Source of the DNA: Maribellus maritimus
GTDB taxonomy: Bacteria > Bacteroidota > Bacteroidia > Bacteroidales > Prolixibacteraceae
Length of the DNA stretch: 64,000 nucleotides
Assembly: GCF_022267315.1 (NCBI RefSeq)
Contig: NZ_JAIKLE010000005.1
Span: forward strand, 209,207 to 273,206
Direction of reading: 5' to 3'
The notes beneath the pieces are model-generated. The model was not told where the DNA came from and did not search any database. It saw nothing but the letters and a program-made list of their open reading frames with translations. Shown in pieces: positions 8,882 to 17,662 of the stretch. A program made the translations under genes and the position numbers. Each line of letters starts with the position of its first letter. Positions within the stretch are counted from its first letter, which is position 1.

Positions 8882-9316
8882 ATTTATCGGTATTTATCCA
8901 AATAACTATTGAAATTTACGGATTTATCAAAAAATAAACATATGTTATCTAACAAAAAAATAATAACCCAACTTGCGCTGTACCAACATCGCACAGTTAC
9001 AGAAATAAAAACGTTATTATTCGTCAATATGTTTAACAAAAAAATGCCTTCGGAAATTAACTTACTCTTGGGAATTAACCAGAACTATCTTAATAATCAG
9101 GCAGGCAGCCGTTTTGTGTTGTAGAAAATAAACAGGTCGGGATTAACATTTAGCGGATTGTGTTATCATTCTTACCTCTTGTTTGAAACCTTACAATTTA
9201 TATCTCCTGACATGCGATTCCAAACAAATGCTTTAACGTGAATTTTTACTTTGAATATTTAAAAGTTAAATATTTAACAATAATCCAACAAACTTATTTT
9301 CATTGCAAAATAGGGC
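8882..9316. other. 435-bp intergenic region with an AT-rich palindrome
   Basis: This gap lies upstream of the response regulator and downstream of the small 62-codon gene, both on the minus strand. It holds a 21-bp palindrome at 9254-9274 (AATATTTAA, spacer AAG, TTAAATATT). The 71-codon plus-strand frame at 8909-9124 has no recognisable similarity or initiation signal and I do not call it. Otherwise I see nothing coding. Confidence 0.5.
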
Positions 9317-9505
9317 TCAAACGGTTTGCCAGCGTGTAGTTGCCTGATAGTTTTTCAGGTACTCTTCAACCTCCGTTTCATTCTCTACTGTTGTACTTTT
9401 CAGCACCTCTTCACACTCATGATAAAAGTCAGTTTTTTCTTTATTAGAGAAAATTTTCTTTAATAAACAGTTTACAACTTTCAAAATTTTAATTTCTCTT
9501 TTCAT
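9317..9505 (-). CDS. Small hypothetical protein downstream of rex
   Basis: A 62-residue charged protein with a basic N-terminal half and an acidic middle (TVENETEVEEYLKNYQ); no family recognised. It starts 18 nt after the rex stop on the same strand, so it is probably co-transcribed with rex. There is no signal peptide or convincing membrane segment. It may be a genuine small gene or a chance frame; the operon-like spacing is the main support. Confidence 0.45.
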   Translation of the reverse strand: MKREIKILKVVNCLLKKIFSNKEKTDFYHECEEVLKSTTVENETEVEEYLKNYQATTRWQTV

Positions 9506-9523
9506 GATTTCCTTGTTTTTAAT

Positions 9524-10177
9524 TTATTTTTCAGAATCATTCAGCCGTCTCAGCAAAACGGCAGCATAAGAACTCATCGATGTACTCTGAACAATTATAT
9601 CATCGGGCAAATGTAAAATAGCCGATGTAAAATTCCAGATAGCTTTGATGCCGCAGTTCACCAGATCTTCTGCCACATCCTGGGCAACGCTATTGGGTGT
9701 GGTAAGTATTCCAATCTTCACATCCAAACGGTTTGAAAGACTAAACAACTTATTGTATTCCAGTATATGAATCCTCCCAACATGTGTCCCAATCTTCTTC
9801 TCGTCAACATCAAAAGCCGCAATAATTTTTAGTCCTAAAGACTGGTGTTCCTGATAAGCCATTAAGGCGGATCCTAAATTACCAGCCCCGACAATAAAAG
9901 CTTCATTTGTACGGTTAAACCCAAGATAATCCTCAAGTGCGTGAATTAATTCATAGGTATTATAACCAACCCTTGGCTTTCCTTTTATACCGGTAACAGC
10001 CAGATCTTTTACTACCTGAGTAGGATCACACTTTAAATCTTTTCCAATCATCGGAGCTGAAATATTGATGATTCCCTGCTCTTTAACTTTGTCCAGGTAA
10101 TACAAATAACCGGGCAACCTTTTTAATGTTGGTTCCGGCACTTTCCGTTTCATTTTGTATTTTCCTGTTTCGTTCAT
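9524..10177 (-). CDS. rex: Redox-sensing transcriptional repressor Rex
   Basis: A 217-residue protein of normal Rex length. The N-terminal winged helix begins VPEPTLKRLPGYLYYL and includes ISAPMIGKDLKCDPTQVVKDLA. The Rossmann domain has the NAD(H)-binding glycine motif VGAGNLGSAL near residue 93 and GYNTYELI, where Rex family members link the two domains. Rex binds operators when NADH is low and releases when it rises, controlling fermentative and anaerobic respiration genes. A classical TTGTGA-type operator was not found upstream, though AATTTCA/TGAAATT arms (10252-10258/10272-10278) could be part of one. It diverges from clpP. Confidence 0.95.
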   Translation of the reverse strand: MNETGKYKMKRKVPEPTLKRLPGYLYYLDKVKEQGIINISAPMIGKDLKCDPTQVVKDLAVTGIKGKPRVGYNTYELIHALEDYLGFNRTNEAFIVGAGNLGSALMAYQEHQSLGLKIIAAFDVDEKKIGTHVGRIHILEYNKLFSLSNRLDVKIGILTTPNSVAQDVAEDLVNCGIKAIWNFTSAILHLPDDIIVQSTSMSSYAAVLLRRLNDSEK

Positions 10178-10577
10178 CTATTACAACTTCAATTTGTATT
10201 TTTCACTATCAAATATAAACACAAACATATAAAGAAATAATTCTTTATTTTAATTTCATTGTTTTGTTAACTGAAATTTAAGATACACAAACAAAAAAAA
10301 ATTAAAAATTCAAGATTGCAAAGTTCACATTACAAAAGATTAATGATAGTGCAATTGTCATTAAACTAAAAATTATAAATAATGTAAAATGCTGTTTTTA
10401 TCAAAATGATATAGATTTGTTCCCAAAATACTTCCTGAGTCAAAATAAATTTGACTATTAATTGCCACAAAAAAAAAGAAAACCCTTAATTTTAGGGAAC
10501 AAATTATTACAATCGATTATAAAAACAATTCAAACAAGCATGTGTTTCTTTTGAAAATTAAATAAACAAAAACAGAT
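10178..10577. other. 400-bp rex-clpP divergent control region
   Basis: A very AT-rich non-coding gap between divergent genes. It contains the AATTTCA/TGAAATT inverted repeat (10252-10278) near rex, a TAGATTTG promoter element at 10412-10419 pointing to clpP, and a 7-bp hairpin AGTCAAA/TTTGACT at 10438-10456. A small CCCT/AGGG hairpin lies near 10483-10497. No gene is apparent. Confidence 0.55.
10412..10419 (+). promoter_or_regulatory. -7 promoter element, clpP
   Basis: TAGATTTG matches TAnnTTTG. The implied start near 10425 gives clpP a leader of about 150 nt with a hairpin at 10438-10456. No good -33 TTTG is seen. Confidence 0.4.
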
Positions 10578-11162
10578 ATGACAAAAATGCATAAACCGGA
10601 TATGGAAGATAAAAAGCAAAGTGTTCAAAAACGAATTGAATCAAAATTATTGGAACAGCGAAAAGTATTTCTGTGGGGACAGGTTGATGACGAATCAGCG
10701 GAAGATATTGTAAGTAAACTTCTATACCTTGAGGCCGAAAAACCCGGAGAAAAGATTACCTTTTTTATTAACAGCCCGGGCGGAGTTGTTACCTCCGGAC
10801 TTTCAATCCTCGATACAATGAAAATAATTTCATCGCCTGTTTCAACTGTTTGTATGGGGCTGGCTGCTTCAATGGGCTCGATTTTGTTGTCAGCAGGAGA
10901 AAAGAAACAACGATTTATTTATCCTCTCGGGAAAGTGTTGATTCATCAACCCAGTATCGGAATGTTGCAGGGAACAGCCAGCGACCTTGAAATTCACGCC
11001 AAACAAATCATTAAAACAAAAAAACTTTTGGCGGAAATATTGGCAAAAAACAGTAATCATAACGTTGAGCAAATTTTAAAAGATTTTGAGAGAGATTACT
11101 GGATGGATTCAAAGGAATCAATCGACTATGGGATTGTTGACGGAGTCTACAAAATGCAATAA
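10578..11162 (+). CDS. clpP: ClpP-family serine protease subunit
   Basis: A 194-residue ClpP homologue. The catalytic triad is intact: S98 in GLAASMGS, H123 in LIHQPS and D173 in ERDYW. NSPGGVV is the oxyanion-region motif. ClpP forms a tetradecameric cytosolic chamber fed by ClpX or ClpA/C. No ClpX is adjacent, and in this phylum the main clpP normally sits with clpX and tig, so this may be a second, specialised ClpP (inference). The sequence is divergent ([14 protein letters not shown]) but has no missing active-site residue. A long leader and a strong terminator show it is monocistronic. Confidence 0.9.
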   Translation: MTKMHKPDMEDKKQSVQKRIESKLLEQRKVFLWGQVDDESAEDIVSKLLYLEAEKPGEKITFFINSPGGVVTSGLSILDTMKIISSPVSTVCMGLAASMGSILLSAGEKKQRFIYPLGKVLIHQPSIGMLQGTASDLEIHAKQIIKTKKLLAEILAKNSNHNVEQILKDFERDYWMDSKESIDYGIVDGVYKMQ

Positions 11163-11185
11163 TACATTTATACTTAGCAAAATTT

Positions 11186-11212
11186 AAAGGCTCACTATTG
11201 AGCCTTTTTTAT
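11186..11212 (+). terminator. clpP terminator
   Basis: A 9-bp perfect stem AAAGGCTCA/TGAGCCTTT with CTAT loop, followed by a T run, 24 nt after the clpP stop. Confidence 0.85.
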
Positions 11213-11286
11213 TGTTAAGATAACTATTTCAAACACAATACGTATCTGTTTTAACCGTTAATTTAAGCATAACTACAACCACAACC

Positions 11287-11670
11287 ATGGAAAACAGAAA
11301 ATTAAAAGGTTGGATAATTCAGACACTTTTTATCACAATAGCCGGACTTTTTATCATCTATTCCGGATTAAGAATCTGGATCTGGAGTGATGCCAACCAG
11401 TTTGCAAAAACCGCTTCGGAAAAATTCAATACAGATAAAACAGCGGCCCTGCTGATATATCTCGATTCTGACAAAATTACACTTAAAGAAAAGAATAAAG
11501 CCGTTTGGGCACTGGGTGTTTTAAAAGAAAAAGAAGCTTTACCTCAACTCGAAATGTTATATACAGGTGATACGTGCAAGCACGACGATGCCATTTGCCA
11601 ATACGAATTATATAAGGCCATTCATAAAATCAAAGGAGATTTTCGGGGTTCATGGCAAGTAAAAAATTAG
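11287..11670 (+). CDS. Membrane-anchored hypothetical protein with one HEAT-like unit
   Basis: A 127-residue protein with one transmembrane helix at about 12-32 (TLFITIAGLFIIYSGLRIWIW), then a soluble helical region. AVWALGVLKEKEALPQLEML looks like a single HEAT-type helix pair, and two cysteines follow (TCKHDDAIC). I recognise no named family. It stands alone after the clpP terminator and converges on the T9SS protein gene with a 9-bp gap. Function unknown. Confidence 0.6.
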   Translation: MENRKLKGWIIQTLFITIAGLFIIYSGLRIWIWSDANQFAKTASEKFNTDKTAALLIYLDSDKITLKEKNKAVWALGVLKEKEALPQLEMLYTGDTCKHDDAICQYELYKAIHKIKGDFRGSWQVKN

Positions 11671-11679
11671 TTATTTATT

Positions 11680-12996
11680 TCATTTACCTCTGAAAAGATG
11701 GACAAAGCCGTTTTTTCTTCGGGACTCTCCGTCACGGCCACGACCTTCAACAACATAGTAATACACCCCGGGACTGGCATACCGTCCACCAATTTTCCCA
11801 TTCCAAACCGATTCAACATAGGTATTTTCAAATCCACGAATATCGTTTTTGCTCCAATAATGAATACGTTTCCCCCAACGGTTGAAAATCGAAATTTTTA
11901 GACTTTTCATCGACCAGAACTTCACTATAAATTCATCGTTTGTGCCATCTCCATTAGGTGTAAAAACATTGGGGGCTTCAACAAATGAAGGATCAACATA
12001 GATATAATCTTCCATCATCGTGGTGTCAACGCATGTTAACGTGTCATTTGCAAAGTTTTTTGCAACCAGTTTTACCATGTATGTTCCGGTATTTTCATAC
12101 GTATATACGGGATTCTCGTCATATGCTATAAGCAGGATACTGTCAATCTCGCTTTGCCCATTCTCTGCTTCTTCCTTAATTTCATTTAAATCACGATAAA
12201 AAAACCACTCATAACCAGTTGGGTCTGCATTTTCAGAAGTATTTGTAAATGTTACCTCAAGCGGCGCTTCTCCTGTCATCTCTTTTGTCCAATCTGCATC
12301 TACCTGAAAACTCGCTTTTGCGGCAATAGGTTCATAAGGTACATTGATGTTCGCCTCACATCCAAAACGATCGTAAACACGGAGTGTGTAGTCAACATTT
12401 GAAGTTGGTGGATCAAACAGTTCAGGATTGAGAACAGTGGAGAGAACAACGTCGCCCTCTTTCCATTGGACCTTCATATCCCTTGAAAGACTAACTTCCG
12501 CATTCGTAGACAAATCGTGATACCTTATTTCAGAAGAAGTGAAGCTGCCATCTAGCGCAAATGATTCGCAACTCGGATACAAAACCGTTCCTTCGGCTTG
12601 AATCCAGGAATTAAAAACCCATGCTCTGTAAACAGTTGATGTTTCTCCCTGCGAAACGGTTACCCGATAACATCCATCTGTAAGTCCTGTTATTGAAGAT
12701 GTGCCGTTTTCCAAACTTTCTGAAAAATAAAAATCAAACGAAGCAGTTTCACTATTGTAAACTTCCCACAAAAATGTTTTAGTTCCCGCAAGTTCAGTAC
12801 TTACACTTAACTCCCCTGCCGGCATAACCTCGTTATCAACACAAAAAACAAAAATACTGTCTGTTTCAGAAAATGACGGATAGTCGGTTTCTCCTCCCCC
12901 AGCAGCTCCAGGAGCCCATATTTGAGCCGTTAAAGATTGGACACCAAAAAAGAACAATAAAAAAAACATTACGGTTAAGCGACTTTGTCTCTTCAT
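11680..12996 (-). CDS. T9SS type-B exported protein with PKD-like domain (CHU_C)
   Basis: A 438-residue exported protein. The signal peptide covers 1-25. The middle is beta-sandwich sequence, including a PKD-like domain near 230-330 (EVTFTNTSENADPTGYEW). The final ~100 residues are the gliding-motility C-terminal domain, from APNVFTPNGDGTNDEF through FNRWGKRIHYW to the end, the type-B sorting signal for the type IX secretion system. It is therefore predicted to reach the cell surface or medium. The PKD domain suggests protein or glycan contact. No secretion genes lie next to it; the ligand is unknown. Confidence 0.88.
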   Translation of the reverse strand: MKRQSRLTVMFFLLFFFGVQSLTAQIWAPGAAGGGETDYPSFSETDSIFVFCVDNEVMPAGELSVSTELAGTKTFLWEVYNSETASFDFYFSESLENGTSSITGLTDGCYRVTVSQGETSTVYRAWVFNSWIQAEGTVLYPSCESFALDGSFTSSEIRYHDLSTNAEVSLSRDMKVQWKEGDVVLSTVLNPELFDPPTSNVDYTLRVYDRFGCEANINVPYEPIAAKASFQVDADWTKEMTGEAPLEVTFTNTSENADPTGYEWFFYRDLNEIKEEAENGQSEIDSILLIAYDENPVYTYENTGTYMVKLVAKNFANDTLTCVDTTMMEDYIYVDPSFVEAPNVFTPNGDGTNDEFIVKFWSMKSLKISIFNRWGKRIHYWSKNDIRGFENTYVESVWNGKIGGRYASPGVYYYVVEGRGRDGESRRKNGFVHLFRGK

Positions 12997-13153
12997 AAAA
13001 ACAAAAAACTTTAAGCTACAATATTAACGTATAATTTTTATTTAATTGTCCGACAGTAACGAAAAATCATTTGTTGAAACTACAAATTCCGCAAATTTTA
13101 ATATTGTTGATAAAAGCCAATCATTTTTTTAAAGGAAAACACTGAACATCTTT

Positions 13154-13161
13154 TACTTTTG
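13154..13161 (+). promoter_or_regulatory. -7 promoter element, pcrA
   Basis: TACTTTTG matches TAnnTTTG exactly, 28 nt before the GTG start of the helicase gene. Confidence 0.5.
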
Positions 13162-13189
13162 TTCATTGAATTAGAAAACTGGTTTCATT

Positions 13190-15517
13190 GTGTTCGAATA
13201 CTTAAAAGATTTAAATAAAGCGCAGCAAGATGCTGTTTTAAGTTCAGAAGGTCCGGCATTGGTAATTGCAGGTGCAGGTTCAGGAAAAACCCGGGTACTT
13301 ACTTACCGGATTGCTCATTTGCTGAAACAGGGAGCTCGTCCGTCAACTATTTTGTCACTGACTTTTACAAACAAAGCAGCGCGCGAAATGAAAGAACGGA
13401 TTGCAAAAGTGGTGGGAGAAAATGCTGCACGTTATCTATGGATGGGAACCTTTCACTCTATTTTTGCGCGCATCTTACGCATGGAACATGAGACAATTGG
13501 CTTTCCTTCGAACTTTACCATCTACGACAGTGCGGACAGCAAAAGTCTGATAAAAACCATCATCAAAAATTTTCAGCTTGATGACAAAGTATATAAACCG
13601 GGGGTGGTTTCCAGTCGTATTTCCATGGCTAAAAACAACCTGATTACCCCCAATATTTATGCACAACAAACCGAAATCAGGCTGGCCGACAAAAATATGA
13701 GAATGCCGGCAATTGCCGAAATTTATAAAGAATATGTAAAACGTTGCTTTTTATCCGGAGCAATGGATTTTGATGACCTCCTTTTAAAAACGAACCTGCT
13801 TTTTCGTGATAAGCCGGAGGTTTTGGAAAAATACCAGAAACGATTCGACTACGTCCTTGTTGATGAGTATCAGGACACCAATTATGCTCAATATCTTATT
13901 ATAAAAAAACTGGCCGCCGCGCACAATAATATTTGCGTAGTTGGCGACGATGCACAAAGTATTTACTCATTCCGTGGTGCCCGAATTGAAAATATCCTGA
14001 ACTTTAAAACCGATTACCCGACGCACAAAATATTTAAACTCGAACAAAATTATCGTTCTACCCAAACTATTGTTAATGCTGCAAACAGTATCATCGCAAA
14101 AAATAAAAAACAAATTCCAAAAACTGTTTTTTCTGAAAAAAAGGAAGGAAAACCCATTAAAGTTCTTTCGGCTTTAACCGACAATGAAGAAGGCTTTTTA
14201 GTTGCCCAGGAAATAGCAAAAACACAGTTAAACGATCATTATAAAAATTCCGATTATGCTATTCTTTACAGAACAAATGCGCAGTCGAGGATTTTTGAAG
14301 AGGCTCTGCGAAAAAGAAATATTCCATACAAAATTTATGGCGGGTTAAGTTTTTACCAACGGAAAGAGATTAAAGATCTGCTGGCATATTTTAGGTTAAC
14401 GATAAACCCGGCTGACAATGAAGCGCTAAAAAGAGTCATCAATTTCCCTGCTCGTGGTATTGGAGGAACAACAGTTGCCAAACTCGAGACAGCAGCAATA
14501 AATAGCGAAACTTCAATCTGGAAAATAATCACCGGCCTTAGCCAAAGTAACCCGGCCAATCTGAATAAAGGGACCACTTCAAAAGTTTTGAACTTTGCAA
14601 AGCTTATTTTGAAATTCACTGAACTGACGCAAAATACAGAAGCGTTTGAGGCAGCAAAAACAATTGCGGAGGAAACCGGAATCTTAAAGGATTTATACAA
14701 CGATAAATCTCCGGAAGGGCTAAGCAGACATGAAAATATTCAGGAACTGCTTAACGGGATTCAGGAATTCAGCATCAGCGCTAAGGAAGAAGGCAGGCCT
14801 GAGAAACTGGAAAATTACCTGGAAGATGTGGCGTTACTTACCGATCAGGATACAGAAAAAGACGAAGAACGGGATAAAGTAACTTTAATGACCGTTCATT
14901 CCGCAAAAGGACTTGAGTTTAAAAATGTTTTTGTAGTTGGGTTGGAAGAAAACCTTTTTCCATCCGGGCAGGCCGACGAAAAAAACAAACCGGAGGCGCT
15001 GGAGGAAGAGCGGCGTCTGTTTTATGTCGCACTTACCCGTGCGGAAGAAAATGTTTGGTTTTCATTTGCCAATCAACGGTATCGCTGGGGAAAACTGGAT
15101 TTTTGCACCGCAAGCCGATTTTTGGAAGAAATGGATGAAAGATATATGGATGGATTTGACTTCAACAAAATGCCAAACCAGCGAAGACAACCGGAAAATC
15201 AATTGCAGCAGGAAACTTCAAGCCCATCTTTCAGAAGACAAACACAACATACTTCATTTAAAAGAAAAGATACGCAGAACATTTTTGACAAAAAACTCGT
15301 TAATCTGAGAGAAGCTGGTAAAACGCAGTCTAATTTTGAAGGAGATGATCCTTCAAAAATTTTTGCCGGAATGCAGGTTGAACATCAACGATTTGGAATT
15401 GGCAAGGTTTTAAAGGTTGAAGGTGTAGTTCCCAATTTAAAAGCCACTGTTTTTTTTCAGACTGCCGGACATAAACAACTGCTGCTAAAGTTTGCCAAGC
15501 TGAAAATAGTAAATTAA
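13190..15517 (+). CDS. pcrA: UvrD/PcrA-type superfamily 1 DNA helicase
   Basis: A 775-residue 3'-5' helicase with all SF1A motifs: the Q-motif LNKAQQDAV, Walker A GAGSGKTR (~28-35), motif Ia SLTFTNKAA, DEYQDTN (motif II), VGDDAQSIYSFRGA (motif III), QNYRST (motif IV), VTLMTVHSAKGLEF (motif V) and VALTRAE (motif VI). PcrA/UvrD unwinds DNA in mismatch and excision repair and clears RecA or stalled polymerase. The start is a GTG, since no ATG fits before the N-terminal Q-motif. The C-terminal ~100 residues form the basic linker and a Tudor-like tail (MQVEHQRFGIGKVL), as in PcrA. It diverges from the T9SS protein gene. Confidence 0.93.
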   Translation: MFEYLKDLNKAQQDAVLSSEGPALVIAGAGSGKTRVLTYRIAHLLKQGARPSTILSLTFTNKAAREMKERIAKVVGENAARYLWMGTFHSIFARILRMEHETIGFPSNFTIYDSADSKSLIKTIIKNFQLDDKVYKPGVVSSRISMAKNNLITPNIYAQQTEIRLADKNMRMPAIAEIYKEYVKRCFLSGAMDFDDLLLKTNLLFRDKPEVLEKYQKRFDYVLVDEYQDTNYAQYLIIKKLAAAHNNICVVGDDAQSIYSFRGARIENILNFKTDYPTHKIFKLEQNYRSTQTIVNAANSIIAKNKKQIPKTVFSEKKEGKPIKVLSALTDNEEGFLVAQEIAKTQLNDHYKNSDYAILYRTNAQSRIFEEALRKRNIPYKIYGGLSFYQRKEIKDLLAYFRLTINPADNEALKRVINFPARGIGGTTVAKLETAAINSETSIWKIITGLSQSNPANLNKGTTSKVLNFAKLILKFTELTQNTEAFEAAKTIAEETGILKDLYNDKSPEGLSRHENIQELLNGIQEFSISAKEEGRPEKLENYLEDVALLTDQDTEKDEERDKVTLMTVHSAKGLEFKNVFVVGLEENLFPSGQADEKNKPEALEEERRLFYVALTRAEENVWFSFANQRYRWGKLDFCTASRFLEEMDERYMDGFDFNKMPNQRRQPENQLQQETSSPSFRRQTQHTSFKRKDTQNIFDKKLVNLREAGKTQSNFEGDDPSKIFAGMQVEHQRFGIGKVLKVEGVVPNLKATVFFQTAGHKQLLLKFAKLKIVN

Positions 15518-15564
15518 ACAGCGTTAAAAAGAAAGAATAAAATTGCGTATTGAAAGGAAATCAT

Positions 15565-15572
15565 TAGTTTTG
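15565..15572 (+). promoter_or_regulatory. -33/-7 promoter of the DUF4290-murA operon
   Basis: TAGTTTTG matches TAnnTTTG, with a TTG at 15543-15545 exactly 19 nt upstream as the -33 element. Confidence 0.5.
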
Positions 15573-15640
15573 CACAGTCAACCCCGTTAATTTCATAAGA
15601 TTACCTGAAAATAAATTATTTATACCATAAAATTCATTCA

Positions 15641-16231
15641 ATGGATTACAATTCAAAAAGAAAGAAACTTCCTTTACCAGAATATGGAAGAAACATACAA
15701 AACATGGTTGATCACGTCTCAACAATTGAAGACAGAGAAACCAGAAACCGTGCTGCAAAAACGGTTATCGACGTTATGGGAAATTTGTATCCTTATCTTA
15801 GAGACGTTGCTGAATTCAATCATAAATTATGGGATCATCTTGCGATAATGACTGATTTTAAACTTGACATCGATTATCCTTATGAACCGCCTTCTCCTGA
15901 TATTTTGACAGAAAAACCCAACAAAGTTCCATATAACCAACACAGTATAAAATACAAACACTATGGTTTGGTTATGGAAAAAATGATACAAAAAATTTCC
16001 GAGTTTGAGGGTGAAGAAAAAGAAGTACTTACCAAACAACTGGCAAATCACATGAAAAAATCGTTTTTGGTATGGAATAAAGATGCTGTTGAAGACGACA
16101 AAATTCTTATGGACCTGAAAGAACTTTCGGGAGAAAAGCTGGAGATAAAAGAAGACATGCAACTCTCTGATATAAAATCGTTAATAGGAAAACCAAAAAA
16201 GAAAAAAAATATCGGTAAAAAAAGACATTAA
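15641..16231 (+). CDS. DUF4290 domain protein
   Basis: A 196-residue protein of the Bacteroidota-specific DUF4290 family, recognised by KLPLPEYGRNIQNMVDH at the N-terminus and the DYPYEPPSPDIL segment near 85. It is mostly helical and cytosolic, ending in a lysine-rich tail. The function is unknown. Its stop is 11 nt before murA and the pairing is common in this phylum, so a link to cell-wall synthesis is plausible but inferred. Confidence 0.88.
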   Translation: MDYNSKRKKLPLPEYGRNIQNMVDHVSTIEDRETRNRAAKTVIDVMGNLYPYLRDVAEFNHKLWDHLAIMTDFKLDIDYPYEPPSPDILTEKPNKVPYNQHSIKYKHYGLVMEKMIQKISEFEGEEKEVLTKQLANHMKKSFLVWNKDAVEDDKILMDLKELSGEKLEIKEDMQLSDIKSLIGKPKKKKNIGKKRH

Positions 16232-16242
16232 CAACCTGCAGA

Positions 16243-17547
16243 ATGTCAACTTTTCAAATTGAAGGCGGTTACAAGCTTAATGGAACAATAGAACCACAGG
16301 GGGCAAAAAACGAAGCGCTACAGGTAATTTGTGCCACACTCCTTACAAATCAGGACGTCTATATCGAAAACATCCCGGAAATAAGAGATGTTTTAAAGCT
16401 GATTGAAATCCTCGGGAAATTGGGTGTCCAGACCGAACGAATAGAAAAAGGCAAATACCTTTTTAATGCGTCTGAAATAAATATTGATTTTCTGAAAACC
16501 AAAGAATATGCAGAATTGGCGGCCAGTTTGAGGGGTTCAATTATGATAATCGGCCCTTTGCTTGCACGCTTTGGGAGAGGATTTATTCCTCAACCGGGAG
16601 GAGACAAAATAGGCCGCAGAAGAGTTGACACACATTTTATCGGCTTTCAAAAGTTGGGTGCAAAATTCGAATTTGATGCTGACAACCACTGGTTCTCTAT
16701 TTCTGCAAAAAAAATGAAAGGCACATACATGTTACTCGATGAAGCATCGGTAACAGGGACAGCCAATATTTTAATGGCTGCGGTTTTGGCAGATGGAACC
16801 ACAACAATTTATAATGCCGCATGCGAGCCTTACCTTCAACAATTGTCAAAAATGCTGGTTTCCATGGGAGCAAAAATAACGGGCATTGGATCCAACCTGC
16901 TTACCATTAAAGGAACAACCGCGTTGAAAGGATGTTCCCATCGCATTTTACCGGACATGATTGAGGTGGGAAGTTTTATTGGATTGGCAGCCATGACGGC
17001 ATCCGATATCACAATTAAAAATGTAGGATTGAAGCATTTGGGAATTATTCCGGCTTCCTTCCGCAGACTTGGAATAAATGTAGAACAGGAAAAGGATAAC
17101 CTTGTTGTAAAAAACACCGAACATTACGAGATAGATTCTTATATTGACGGATCAATTATGACTATAGCCGATGCTCCCTGGCCGGGATTAACTCCCGACC
17201 TTTTGAGTGTTTTTCTTGTTGTTGCTACGCAGGCAAAAGGCAGTGTTCTTATCCATCAAAAAATGTTTGAAAGCCGTTTATTTTTTGTCGATAAATTGAT
17301 CGACATGGGAGCTCAGATTATTCTGTGTGACCCCCATCGTGCTACCGTTATTGGCCTGGACAGAAAACACACTCTGCGGGCTACCAACATGACCTCACCC
17401 GACATTCGTGCAGGGATTGCCTTGCTTATTGCAGCTTTGTCTGCAAAAGGGGAAAGTTCCATCCATAACATTGAGCAAATCGACCGGGGATACGAAAACA
17501 TTGATGCTCGTCTAAATTCTCTGGGAGCTAAAATCACCAGGCTATAA
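16243..17547 (+). CDS. murA: UDP-N-acetylglucosamine 1-carboxyvinyltransferase MurA (Cys-to-Asp type)
   Basis: A 434-residue MurA, which transfers enolpyruvate from PEP to UDP-GlcNAc in the first committed step of peptidoglycan synthesis. The N-terminal GAKNEAL (substrate-binding lysine and asparagine) and the C-terminal RAGIALLIAALSA are clear. The active-site loop reads PGGDKIG, so position 121 is Asp where E. coli has Cys115, the residue alkylated by fosfomycin. Asp at this position is known in other bacterial MurA and is catalytically active, so the enzyme should work but be intrinsically insensitive to fosfomycin (inference). It lies 11 nt after the DUF4290 gene and is probably co-transcribed. 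Confidence 0.95.
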   Translation: MSTFQIEGGYKLNGTIEPQGAKNEALQVICATLLTNQDVYIENIPEIRDVLKLIEILGKLGVQTERIEKGKYLFNASEINIDFLKTKEYAELAASLRGSIMIIGPLLARFGRGFIPQPGGDKIGRRRVDTHFIGFQKLGAKFEFDADNHWFSISAKKMKGTYMLLDEASVTGTANILMAAVLADGTTTIYNAACEPYLQQLSKMLVSMGAKITGIGSNLLTIKGTTALKGCSHRILPDMIEVGSFIGLAAMTASDITIKNVGLKHLGIIPASFRRLGINVEQEKDNLVVKNTEHYEIDSYIDGSIMTIADAPWPGLTPDLLSVFLVVATQAKGSVLIHQKMFESRLFFVDKLIDMGAQIILCDPHRATVIGLDRKHTLRATNMTSPDIRAGIALLIAALSAKGESSIHNIEQIDRGYENIDARLNSLGAKITRL

Positions 17548-17625
17548 GTATCGAAATATTTATATGTATTCATTATTTATAAACTTTCAAAGTATAATTT
17601 TCGTTACATATTAAATCGAAATTTA

Positions 17626-17633
17626 TATTTTTG
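17626..17633 (+). promoter_or_regulatory. -7 promoter element, TlpA-like gene
   Basis: TATTTTTG matches TAnnTTTG. A good ribosome site, AAGGAG at 17651-17656, follows 6 nt before the ATG. Confidence 0.5.
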
Positions 17634-17662
17634 AAAAAATTTGAACACAAAAGGAGTTTATT

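Noticed and set aside
8909..9124. 71-codon plus-strand frame in the regulator-upstream gap
   Set aside because: No recognisable domain, no initiation signal, AT-rich composition; likely a chance frame.
10252..10278. Rex operator upstream of rex
   Set aside because: The AATTTCA/TGAAATT pair has no similarity to TTGTGA-type Rex sites and could be chance in AT-rich sequence, so I list it only as a repeat within the gap.
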